A stretch of 49,887 nucleotides of DNA from Pseudomonadota bacterium (lineage in GTDB: Bacteria; Desulfobacterota; Desulfobulbia; Desulfobulbales; Desulfocapsaceae), in assembly GCA_018821985.1 (NCBI GenBank), contig JAHJKP010000047.1, positions 1-49,887 on the forward strand, read 5' to 3'. Shown here piece after piece: positions 16,808 to 24,448 of the stretch (the first letter of the stretch is position 1; every line of letters begins with the position of its first letter). Position numbers and translations under genes: made by a program. The notes below the pieces were generated by a model that saw nothing but the letters and a program-made list of their open reading frames with translations, was not told the DNA's origin and did no database searches.

Positions 16808-18055
16808 ATGAAAAGACGAGTCGTCATTACTGCATGTTCCGCCATCACCCCCATTGGCTACAAGCCCAGCGACATTATAGACAGTCTGCTTCAGGGCAGA
16901 TCCGGGGTCAAACCCCTGCGCGACGACGGCCTGCTCACCCAGCATATTCATTCCCGTGTCTTTGGCACGGTTGATTATCCCATGGACTACGGTTTTACGC
17001 GTAAAGATACCAAGACCATGGGGCCTGTAGCCTTTTATGCCTGCCAGGTGGCAAAGGATGTGCTTGCCGCTTCCGGGTTGGACCAGGAATTTATCACCTC
17101 CGGACGCCTGGGTGTCTCCTTCAGCTCCACCCATGGCAGCCCCACTGTACAGCGTAATATCTACAAGACCTTTTTCAGCAAGCTGCCCTCTGAGTTTTCC
17201 TCCATTGGGGCGGTCGATTATCTCAAATCCATGGTGCATACGACGACGGTGAATATTACCCGGATGTTCGGGATCACCGGCAGGGTCATTGCCTCGTCAA
17301 CGGCATGTACGACGTCGAGTCAGTCTATCGGTTTTGGATACGAGATGGTCAAGTACGGGATGCAGGATGCCATGATCTGTGGCGGGGCTGATGAGTATGA
17401 TACCACAACAGTTGCTGTCTTTGACAACCTGCTGGCCTGTTCAGTGGCGTATAATGACCGGCCCGAATGCACGCCGCGCCCTTTTGACACGAAGCGTGAC
17501 GGTCTGGTGGTGGGTGAGGGGGCCGGTGCCGTGCTGCTCGAGGAGTATGAATCGGCAAAGCGGCGTGGTGCCACTATTCTGGGTGAGGTGATCGGATTTG
17601 GCTGCAATAATAATGGCGGTGATCTGATCCTGCCCAATCTTGACGGGATAACGACAACCCTGCGGCTGGCCCTGAAGGATGCCGACATCAGACCGGAGGA
17701 TGTGGATTTTGTCAGCGCCCATGCCACGGCCACGAAGATGGGGGATGTTATTGAGGCCCAGGCCATTGATGCAGTGTACGGCGGCAAGCCTCTGGTGACC
17801 GGACTCAAGAGCTATATGGGCCATACCATGGGGTCTTGCGGAGCCATCGAGATGATCTTGACCCTGTACATGATGGAGCAGGGTTTTATCGCCCCGACCT
17901 TGAATCTGGAGACCGTTGATGAGCGCTGCAGTATGCTCAATCATGTGCGGAAGATCACCAAGGCAGAGACCCAAATAGCCGCCATCCAGAATTTTGCCTT
18001 TGGTGGAGTGAATACCTGTCTGCTCATTGCCAATGGCAGAAATGCAGGTGTGTAG
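16808..18055 (+). CDS. FabF-like beta-ketoacyl-ACP synthase
   Basis: A 415-residue condensing enzyme with an intact Cys-His-His triad: C167 in SSTACTTSSQ, H305 in SAHATATKMGD and H339 in SYMGHTMGSCG. The motifs diverge from housekeeping FabF (HATAT in place of HGTGT, CTTSSQ after the nucleophile), as in ketosynthases of aryl-polyene and related secondary-lipid clusters. It is the second elongating ketosynthase in the locus, besides the KS-CLF fusion at 0.3-2.4 kb, so one may start and the other extend the chain, or they may use different ACPs. It follows an ACP by 13 nt. Confidence 0.9.
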   Translation: MKRRVVITACSAITPIGYKPSDIIDSLLQGRSGVKPLRDDGLLTQHIHSRVFGTVDYPMDYGFTRKDTKTMGPVAFYACQVAKDVLAASGLDQEFITSGRLGVSFSSTHGSPTVQRNIYKTFFSKLPSEFSSIGAVDYLKSMVHTTTVNITRMFGITGRVIASSTACTTSSQSIGFGYEMVKYGMQDAMICGGADEYDTTTVAVFDNLLACSVAYNDRPECTPRPFDTKRDGLVVGEGAGAVLLEEYESAKRRGATILGEVIGFGCNNNGGDLILPNLDGITTTLRLALKDADIRPEDVDFVSAHATATKMGDVIEAQAIDAVYGGKPLVTGLKSYMGHTMGSCGAIEMILTLYMMEQGFIAPTLNLETVDERCSMLNHVRKITKAETQIAAIQNFAFGGVNTCLLIANGRNAGV

Positions 18056-18104
18056 TCCTCCGCAGAGTTGTTGGGGGGGGCGTGTTGTCGATTTTGTTGT
18101 GACC

Positions 18105-18869
18105 ATGGCCTGCTGGTCCTATTTTATCCTGGGATTTTTGTTTTTCTTTTCATTTTTTTATGGTGCTGCGTATCTCTTCTCTTCTCAGCGGGAACATGCC
18201 TTCCAGCACCTCAATCATCTTTTTTTTAAGGGTTTTTTGGGTCTGCTCCGTATTCTTTCTCCCCGCCAGGAGTGGAGCATTGACCAGAATATCGGCAAGA
18301 TCGAATCATCAATTGTCGTCTGTAATCACCTCTCCTATCTGGATCCGCTTATTCTCATCTCTCTGTTCAGACGCCAGAAAACTATCGTGAAGACAACATT
18401 TTTTCGAGCCCCTGTCTTTGGCTGGTTGATAAAGACTTCGGGCTATCTGCCTGCTACCACCGAAGGAGAACACGGGCTGAGAATGATCGAACAGGTGGAA
18501 AAAATGGGAGAGTTTCTGAGCAGCGGCGGCAATCTCTTTGTCTTTCCGGAAGGAACCAGAAATCGTGACGGGAAGATCGGCCCATTGCATAAAGGGGTTT
18601 TCAAGATAGCCCGTATGCAGAGGTGTCCCATCTATGTGTTGAGCCTCTGTAACACGGACAGCTTGTTTACCCCGGGGAAGTTTCTCTTTAACACCAGGCA
18701 GAGAAAGAGTATCAGCATGACGATCCTTGATCGTATTGAACCCGAGGCAGAACATTGCCCGGTATCGGTTGTTGACTTGGAAAAAAAGGTGAGGGAAATC
18801 TTTCGGCTCCGGACGAAGTCCTGTGACCAGAAAGGCGGGCCTAGCAAACAAGTTGAGGAGTGGGCATGA
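18105..18869 (+). CDS. PlsC-type 1-acylglycerol-3-phosphate acyltransferase family protein
   Basis: About 254 residues with one N-terminal membrane helix (YFILGFLFFFSFFYGAAYLF) and the PlsC motifs: HX4D as NHLSYLD (H75, D80) and VFPEGTRNRDG. The family esterifies acyl chains to lysophospholipid-like acceptors at the cytoplasmic membrane. Its presence besides the LpxL-type enzyme indicates at least two acylation steps. The start is uncertain: ATG at 18105 has no strong ribosome site, and an in-frame GTG at 18099 is possible. Its stop overlaps the following ATG (ATGA), so it is coupled to the next radical SAM gene. Confidence 0.85.
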   Translation: MACWSYFILGFLFFFSFFYGAAYLFSSQREHAFQHLNHLFFKGFLGLLRILSPRQEWSIDQNIGKIESSIVVCNHLSYLDPLILISLFRRQKTIVKTTFFRAPVFGWLIKTSGYLPATTEGEHGLRMIEQVEKMGEFLSSGGNLFVFPEGTRNRDGKIGPLHKGVFKIARMQRCPIYVLSLCNTDSLFTPGKFLFNTRQRKSISMTILDRIEPEAEHCPVSVVDLEKKVREIFRLRTKSCDQKGGPSKQVEEWA

Positions 18870-20356
18870 AGGTTCTGCTGATCTCCATGCCGGATGTGGT
18901 GCCGGTGATTATCCATGAAGCGGCAATCCATATGCCCAATCACGGTATTGCCTGTATCGGCGGGAATATCGACAAGGATCATGATGTCTATCTCGTCGAC
19001 CTGGTCCGCAAGCGTCGCTCGGTGAAAAAGTATCTGACCAAGGTCATAGCAAAAATCAAGCCGGATCTGGTGGGACTCTCAGCCATGGCCTGGCAATATG
19101 ATACCTGCATCAAGATAGCGCGCCTGATTAAAGAGTTGCAGCCCGAAGTGAAACTTGTCATTGGCGGCTATCATGCAACCTTGATGTCTGCGGAGATCGC
19201 TGCCTCTCCGGAAGCAAAATGGATTGATTTTATGGTTCGAGGGGAAGGTGAGGAGGTCTGTCGCCGTCTGGTTAATGCTCTGGATGGTCGAGATAACCTT
19301 GCCGGGATACCTTCACTCTCCTACAAGAAAGACGATGCCTTTATTCATAATACCCGGGCAGAAAATCTTGATCTGGCAACATTGAAACTGCCAATCCGCG
19401 ACAAGCGCAGGTTGACCTGGGGCTATCATGTGATGAACGCCAATGTGGAGATGCTGGAGACCTCCCGCGGCTGCACCCGTTCATGCAATTTCTGCAGCAT
19501 GAAGCATATGTACGGTCGAACCTTCCGTACTTATCCCATCAGTCGTGTGCTGGAAGATATTGACGATATTTACTACCAGCGAAAAGTCAGGACGGTTTTT
19601 ATTACTGATGACAACATGGTGTTGAATCCTTCCCGGGTGATGGAACTCTGTGATGTCATTATTGCCAGGAAATATAAAAATCTGAAGCTGATTGTACAGG
19701 CGGATTGTATTACCATGGCAAGGCGTGAAGATATGGTGGCAAAGATGGCTGCGGCCGGTTTCTGTTCTGTCTTCCTGGGTATCGAAAATGGTTCGAAAAA
19801 GAATCTGGAGGCTGCCGGCAAGGGAGATATTGTGGCGGCCTCGAAAAAGGCTGTTGAAAATTGTCATAAATATGGAATGATGGTCATCGGCGGCCTCATT
19901 TTTGGGTTTCCGGAGGATGATGTCCAGTCCATCAAGGAAAACTATGAATTTTTTAAAGATATTGGAGCGGATGCCGCCTATTGTCAGATCATCACTCCTT
20001 ATCCGAAAACCGGTATGCGTGAGCACCTGCTCTCGGAAGATCTTGTCACCAATAAGACTGATTATAAAAAATATAATGGACTGTGGGCCAATGTGCGCAC
20101 CAGGTATCTTGATGCTGCAGAACTGCAGTATCAGTACTGGTATCAGCGCCAGGTGGTGCTCAGCTGGTGGGATCCGCCTCTGCCTGCCCGCCGGCAGGGA
20201 AGGCTTTGGACCGGGATCTGGCGGTTTGTCTTGAAACCATTTTTGAAATTGCATTATCGGCGAGTGATGAAGAAGTATGGATGGGAGGGCCGCTATCAGC
20301 AAGAGATTCAACACTGGAAGCGGATGAATACCTTTAATGACCTTGAAGAATATTGA
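18866..20356 (+). CDS. Second cobalamin-binding-type radical SAM protein
   Basis: A 496-residue protein with a B12-binding Rossmann-type domain (about 1-140; LVGLSAMAWQYDT, VKLVIGGYHATLM, FMVRGEGEE) and a radical SAM barrel whose cluster cysteines are C203, C207 and C210 in RGCTRSCNFC. The C-terminal 90 residues are basic and aromatic, perhaps a substrate or membrane-contact region. A classic DxHxxG cobalamin motif is not apparent. It is only distantly similar to the first such protein at 9.2 kb, so the two likely do different steps such as C-methylation or ring closure. ATG at 18866 is chosen over GTG at 18860: it overlaps the PlsC stop and has GAGGAG upstream. Confidence 0.88.
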   Translation: MKVLLISMPDVVPVIIHEAAIHMPNHGIACIGGNIDKDHDVYLVDLVRKRRSVKKYLTKVIAKIKPDLVGLSAMAWQYDTCIKIARLIKELQPEVKLVIGGYHATLMSAEIAASPEAKWIDFMVRGEGEEVCRRLVNALDGRDNLAGIPSLSYKKDDAFIHNTRAENLDLATLKLPIRDKRRLTWGYHVMNANVEMLETSRGCTRSCNFCSMKHMYGRTFRTYPISRVLEDIDDIYYQRKVRTVFITDDNMVLNPSRVMELCDVIIARKYKNLKLIVQADCITMARREDMVAKMAAAGFCSVFLGIENGSKKNLEAAGKGDIVAASKKAVENCHKYGMMVIGGLIFGFPEDDVQSIKENYEFFKDIGADAAYCQIITPYPKTGMREHLLSEDLVTNKTDYKKYNGLWANVRTRYLDAAELQYQYWYQRQVVLSWWDPPLPARRQGRLWTGIWRFVLKPFLKLHYRRVMKKYGWEGRYQQEIQHWKRMNTFNDLEEY

Positions 20357-20481
20357 TGGCGTCGCAAAAAGTCGCCAACTGCTGCGTTGCTGCACCTTGT
20401 CTTGTCACTGCGGCGTACTTAAGTACGCCTCATTCCTCGAAATGTGCGCGCCTTGCATTTGACGATTTTTGCTTAGCCATC
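20355..20481. repeat. Palindromic intergenic repeat element (REP/MITE-like)
   Basis: The 187-nt gap between two radical SAM genes contains a self-complementary block. Its ends are imperfect inverted repeats (GATGGC...GCAAAAAGTCG at left; CGATTTTTGCTTAGCCATC at right), and its middle has a perfect 16-bp palindrome, GCGTACTTAAGTACGC, at 20413-20428. The left end overlaps the TGA of the preceding gene. It has no coding potential. The form fits a dispersed intergenic repeat and could fold into a long hairpin in RNA, slowing or ending transcription between the genes on either side. Confidence 0.7.
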
Positions 20482-20543
20482 CCCCCAAATGACTTTTTGT
20501 GAGAGTATCAATCTTAATTTGAAAATGATGGTGGTAAAGAGTT

Positions 20544-21590
20544 ATGCAACTCTATAATCTTGAATTTACTGAGCAGGAAATAAAAGAGGCGGTGGCCGCA
20601 GGCAGGTTGTTGTCCATGGAAATCGAATTCAGTCGTGTCTGCAATTTCCGTTGCTCCTACTGCTATGTCCCCGAGAAACGTGAGTTATCCGGTGAATTCT
20701 CACGGGACGAGATCAAGGATGTCCTTCTCCAGGCCAAGGAACTGGGGGCGCGGAAAATTATTATTTTAGGCGGGGAGCCAAGTATTTATCCGCACCTTGT
20801 TGAAATGATACTTTTCCTGAAAGAGCACAACCTGGAAATTGAAATGTTCACCAATGGGACCGGGGTGGATGCGGAACTCGCCGCCATTCTGGCAGAGGCT
20901 CAGGTGCGGGTGGTCTTGAAACTGAACTCGAGAGACAGGGTTGTTCAGGATCAATTAGCCGGGCGGACGGGCGCCTTCGACATCATCCAGACGGCATTTG
21001 CCAACCTCAAGGAGGCGGGCTATCCGTCGCAGGATCTCTTTCTTGCCCTCAGCACCATTATCTGTCAGCAGAATATCAATGAGCTGCCGGATATGTGGAC
21101 GTGGCTGCGTGATGAAGGGATCGAACCCTATTTTGAGGTGATTACTCCCCAGGAAAATGCCTTGGAAAACAGCTGGCTGTCAGTTGATTCAGGCCAGTTG
21201 AAGACATTATTTACCCAGCTCTCGGAAATTGATCAGCAGAAATATGGACGTCATTGGGAGCCGCAGCCCCCGCTGGTGGGCAATAAGTGCATGCGCCATC
21301 AGGTCTCCTGCCTGGTGACAGCGAGCGGAGATGTCATGCCTTGTGTCGGTGTCACCATCCCGCTGGATAATGTGCGCAAAAACAAACTGGCCCATATCCT
21401 GAAAAACAGTGAGGTGGTCAATAACCTGAAGAACTACCGGGAGATGATCAAGGGAGAATGCCGTGACTGCGACAAGGCGGATGAATGTTATGGCTGTCGC
21501 GGTGCCGCATACCAGCTCACTGGTGATTACCTGGCGTCAGATCCCACCTGCTGGCGAAATGCGACGGCAAAGAACGTCGCGTGTAAATAG
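20544..21590 (+). CDS. SPASM-domain radical SAM protein
   Basis: A 348-residue radical SAM enzyme with cluster cysteines C33, C37 and C40 in RVCNFRCSYC, the GGEPSIYP motif for SAM binding, and a C-terminal SPASM domain with many cysteines (CMRHQVSC, MPCVG, GECRDCDKADECYGCRG, PTCW) for auxiliary Fe-S clusters. SPASM enzymes usually modify peptides, but no precursor peptide gene is visible nearby, and the neighbours are lipid genes. The substrate is unknown. The following oxidoreductase starts 3 nt after its stop, so the two are co-expressed. Confidence 0.88.
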   Translation: MQLYNLEFTEQEIKEAVAAGRLLSMEIEFSRVCNFRCSYCYVPEKRELSGEFSRDEIKDVLLQAKELGARKIIILGGEPSIYPHLVEMILFLKEHNLEIEMFTNGTGVDAELAAILAEAQVRVVLKLNSRDRVVQDQLAGRTGAFDIIQTAFANLKEAGYPSQDLFLALSTIICQQNINELPDMWTWLRDEGIEPYFEVITPQENALENSWLSVDSGQLKTLFTQLSEIDQQKYGRHWEPQPPLVGNKCMRHQVSCLVTASGDVMPCVGVTIPLDNVRKNKLAHILKNSEVVNNLKNYREMIKGECRDCDKADECYGCRGAAYQLTGDYLASDPTCWRNATAKNVACK

Positions 21591-21593
21591 CTT

Positions 21594-23087
21594 ATGGCCT
21601 CTCGCTCGTCTTTGCCCAGAGATGTCCTGATAATAGGCTCCGGTGTCGGCGGTCTCAGCACCGCAATTATTCTTGCTAAACTGGGCTTTGAGGTGACCGT
21701 CCTGGAGAAGAATGGTCAAGCGGGTGGCGTGATGCGCAGCTACACTCGAGACGGAATTGAGTGCCCCGTTGGTGTCCATTATCTTGGTTCCCTTGACCAA
21801 GGGCAGATCCTGCGTAAATTTTTTGATTATTTAGGGGTTAGCGCCACGATTCCAGTATCGCGCATGGGTGAAAATGGCATAATCGACCGCTATCTTTTCG
21901 ATGGTGCCGCCGACCATGCGCATCCGGCCAGTTTTGACCTGCCGCAGGGCATGGACGCCTTTGCAGAAAAGCTCAAACAGACCTTTCCCGACGAACGAGC
22001 AAAGATAAACAAAATAGTAGCACCAATCCGCAAAGCAGCAGACCAGCTGCATGCACTGGACTTATTATATGCAACGGCAAACGATTTCTCCCTTCTTGAT
22101 CAGTCCCAGCCCCTGGGGGAGATTTTAGACGATCTTCACTGTTCGCCTGGCTTGCGAAGTGTTCTGGCCATTCCCGCTTGTTGGATCGGCGTGCCCTTGA
22201 ATGACTGCCCGGCCTATTATCACAATATGGCCCTAGCCTCCTATGTCTCTTCTTCGTATCGGTTGCAGGGGAGTGGGGCGGAGATGGCAGATGCTTTGGT
22301 TGACCGTCTGCAGGAATTGGGGGGTAGAATTGTGACCGGGGCCGAGATCAGTAAAATTAATGTCAGTTCGCGGGTGGTGACCGGGCTGCAACTCAAATCA
22401 GGAGAGAGCTTATCAGCCTTCACAGTTATTGGAGCGCTGCATCCGAAAGTTGTTTTACAGATGCTTCCGGAAGGAGCCGTGAAACCGTCCTATCGGCAAC
22501 GGATCAGCGGACTGGAAGATACTCACGGTATCTTCTCAGTTCATGCCAGCCTCGATGGTACCAGCCATCCTGAAATTCCTTACAACATCTTTAAGATAGA
22601 CAGGGGTCATGATGGGAATGTCCGGGATCTCAAGTATTACCAGATCCGGAAAAGTGAAAGGGAAGGTATCAGCCTCCTGTCAATCCTCACATCCGGCAAG
22701 GATGAGTTGTGGGCGTCCGCGGAGAACACGAAAAGCGGTCGCCGGGGCAATGACTATCTCGAAGTAAAAGATCAGCATGCCTCGCAGCTGATCCGAGAGG
22801 CAGAAGAGCTGTTCGGCTCCTTTAAGGGTCTGAAGGTTCTTGATGCCTATACGCCCCTGACCATGCGTGACTGGGTCAATAGTCCGGGCGGGAGTGCCTA
22901 CGGAGTGCTACGTTCTTCCAGCCAGACGCTGTCCACGGCCCTGCTGAACCGAACGTCGGTGAAAGGCTTGTATCTTGCCGGCCAGAACGTAATGGCCCCA
23001 GGAGTTATCGGTACCATTATGGGCTCTTTCAGTACCGTAAAATTGATTCTGGGAGCAGATGAGTTTGGCAATCTGGTCCGTTTATGA
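21594..23087 (+). CDS. CrtI/retinol-saturase-like FAD-dependent oxidoreductase
   Basis: A 497-residue flavoprotein. The N-terminal dinucleotide-binding loop is GSGVGGLSTAIILAKLGFEVTVLEKN, and the C-terminal signature VKGLYLAGQNVMAPGVIGTIMG is that of the phytoene desaturase / all-trans-retinol 13,14-reductase group. Such enzymes desaturate, isomerise or saturate conjugated polyene chains. In this locus the polyene chain built by the KS/KR/DH set is an obvious candidate substrate. CrtI-like genes are also part of the proposed ladderane-lipid gene sets. No carotenoid synthesis genes (crtB, crtE) are present here, which argues against an ordinary carotenoid role. Confidence 0.87.
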   Translation: MASRSSLPRDVLIIGSGVGGLSTAIILAKLGFEVTVLEKNGQAGGVMRSYTRDGIECPVGVHYLGSLDQGQILRKFFDYLGVSATIPVSRMGENGIIDRYLFDGAADHAHPASFDLPQGMDAFAEKLKQTFPDERAKINKIVAPIRKAADQLHALDLLYATANDFSLLDQSQPLGEILDDLHCSPGLRSVLAIPACWIGVPLNDCPAYYHNMALASYVSSSYRLQGSGAEMADALVDRLQELGGRIVTGAEISKINVSSRVVTGLQLKSGESLSAFTVIGALHPKVVLQMLPEGAVKPSYRQRISGLEDTHGIFSVHASLDGTSHPEIPYNIFKIDRGHDGNVRDLKYYQIRKSEREGISLLSILTSGKDELWASAENTKSGRRGNDYLEVKDQHASQLIREAEELFGSFKGLKVLDAYTPLTMRDWVNSPGGSAYGVLRSSSQTLSTALLNRTSVKGLYLAGQNVMAPGVIGTIMGSFSTVKLILGADEFGNLVRL

Positions 23088-23097
23088 GGAGTCGGCT

Positions 23098-23646
23098 GTG
23101 ATACGGATGATCCTCTTTATCCTCGGTACCGTTTTTTTTGTGCGTATCTCCTGGCGGGCGTTAGCCAATCCAGGGACACACGGTTTTTACAGGTTTTTTG
23201 TTTTTGAAGGGCTCTTGTCCTTGATTTTACTGAACCACCCCTACTGGTTCAGAGACCCGTTTTCACCGCTCCATCTTTTCAGCTGGTTTCTTTTGCTTGT
23301 CTCAATCCTTTTTGTGATCCAGTCGGTCCTGATGCTTAAACAGCGGGGCGGTCATGCCCAACGTACGGAAATGCCTGCAAATTATTCTTTTGAAAATACC
23401 GTCCATGTGGTGGAAGAAGGCTTGTATCGCTATATTCGTCATCCGATGTACAGTTCGCTGCTCTTTCTGGGATGGGGAGCATTCCTGAAACATGTCACGC
23501 CGGTAAACATTGGACTGATTGTGATGGTGAGTGTCTTTCTTATCGTTGTGGCCAAGGTCGAGGAATGCGAGAATGTCCGCTTTTTTGGGGCAGCATATGT
23601 AGATTACAGGCAACGGACCAGGATGTTTATTCCGTGGGTCTTTTAA
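23098..23646 (+). CDS. ICMT/PEMT-like integral-membrane methyltransferase
   Basis: About 182 residues with four or five membrane segments and the C-terminal signature of isoprenylcysteine carboxyl methyltransferase-like enzymes: EEGLYRYIRHPMYSS, then E-x-E (VAKVEECENVRFFG), then YVDYRQRTRMFIPWVF. These enzymes methylate carboxyl, amine or phosphate groups of lipids with SAM at the membrane. GTG at 23098 is chosen because AGGAG overlaps the previous stop at the right spacing; ATG at 23107 is also possible. It is the last intact gene of the rightward lipid array. A copy of its final 12 codons is found 20 kb away, at 43679-43717. Confidence 0.82.
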   Translation: MIRMILFILGTVFFVRISWRALANPGTHGFYRFFVFEGLLSLILLNHPYWFRDPFSPLHLFSWFLLLVSILFVIQSVLMLKQRGGHAQRTEMPANYSFENTVHVVEEGLYRYIRHPMYSSLLFLGWGAFLKHVTPVNIGLIVMVSVFLIVVAKVEECENVRFFGAAYVDYRQRTRMFIPWVF

Positions 23647-23660
23647 GCTGCAGCTTTTTC

Positions 23661-24147
23661 TCGTCCTACTCTGGCTGGATAAAGTCTGCCAGGGTGTTAA
23701 TGCTTTTCAGCTGCCGGCGGAAGGCCTTGGTCGGGCAGGTGTATTCCTGAACTGGCTTTGCAGGCCCACGGAGATCTGTAGTGCATCCAGTGAATCAAGT
23801 TCAATTCCGCTTGTATTTGAGAGAATCTGGATGTCGTCTCCTCCACCTCTTCCTGGCTGATGTTGGTAAGTTGCTGCATTGACTGAGACATATGAAATGT
23901 TGGCATCATAACAGCGCCAATCGGCTCTTCCAGCAAAATATGATGCTCCCCCGATTATTATTCCCATTACTCTTCATCTTATCGACTTTTTGTGCCACAT
24001 TCGGTAAAAAAGAGCGATATCCTCTGGATATTTTCCATATGTAGTTGGATGGTACCATTACCATTACCAGTTCCGTCTGCAAAAGATGTCACCATATCCT
24101 GTTTCACCTCGGAAGCCACGATCGAGTTACAATAGTGAAGCAGAATT
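23661..24147 (-). pseudogene. Decayed duplicate of the ACP and ABC-permease genes
   Basis: This stretch aligns closely, in the same orientation, with the intact ACP and ABC-2 permease genes at 43.73-44.86 kb. The first 180 bases match the 3' two-thirds of the ACP gene (e.g. ATAAAGTCTGCCAGGG, CCCACGGAGATCTG), including its serine region, now altered. The match then jumps to permease sequence near 44.16 kb (GATGTTGGTAAGTTGCTGCA) and again to near 44.67 kb (ATTACTCTTCATC), so two internal blocks are deleted. Frames are broken throughout. It directly follows the methyltransferase gene, as the intact ACP follows the methyltransferase tail copy at 43.7 kb. It is non-functional. Confidence 0.85.
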
Positions 24148-24331
24148 AATTATAATTTTTTTTTGAATGCCTTGCAATTAAGTACACTAAAGTATAGACC
24201 TTTCTTGAGAAGTTTGATGCGGCACTCATTTTAGCTTGAAGAAATTGCCTCCAGTGTTTTTCACAAACGCTCTTGGTCATGTTCGGTAACGATGGTCCGG
24301 CCCTGATAAATCACCACCCGTTGCCAATGCT

Positions 24332-24382
24332 TCAGCACCTCGTCGTTTTTCTCGATCAAGCTGTCATTGTGTTGCTAAGATG
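24332..24382. repeat. Copy A of a short repeat upstream of two island genes
   Basis: CTTCAG..CTCG.(T)GTTTTT.TCGATCAAG.TGTC and what follows matches, at roughly three quarters identity, the sequence at 38492-38547. Both copies lie shortly upstream of island genes. On the minus strand both read as similar short peptides (SLIEKNDEVLKHW and LIEKNIETLKYC), so they may be relics of one lost gene. The wider gap 24148-24448 otherwise shows only an open minus-strand fragment (24247-24370) that I do not recognise. Confidence 0.5.
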
Positions 24383-24448
24383 CAATATGCACTGATCCAA
24401 GCTGGGAATGTGTATATTACTGGGACAGGGGAGCGTGAGGGGAAAAAC

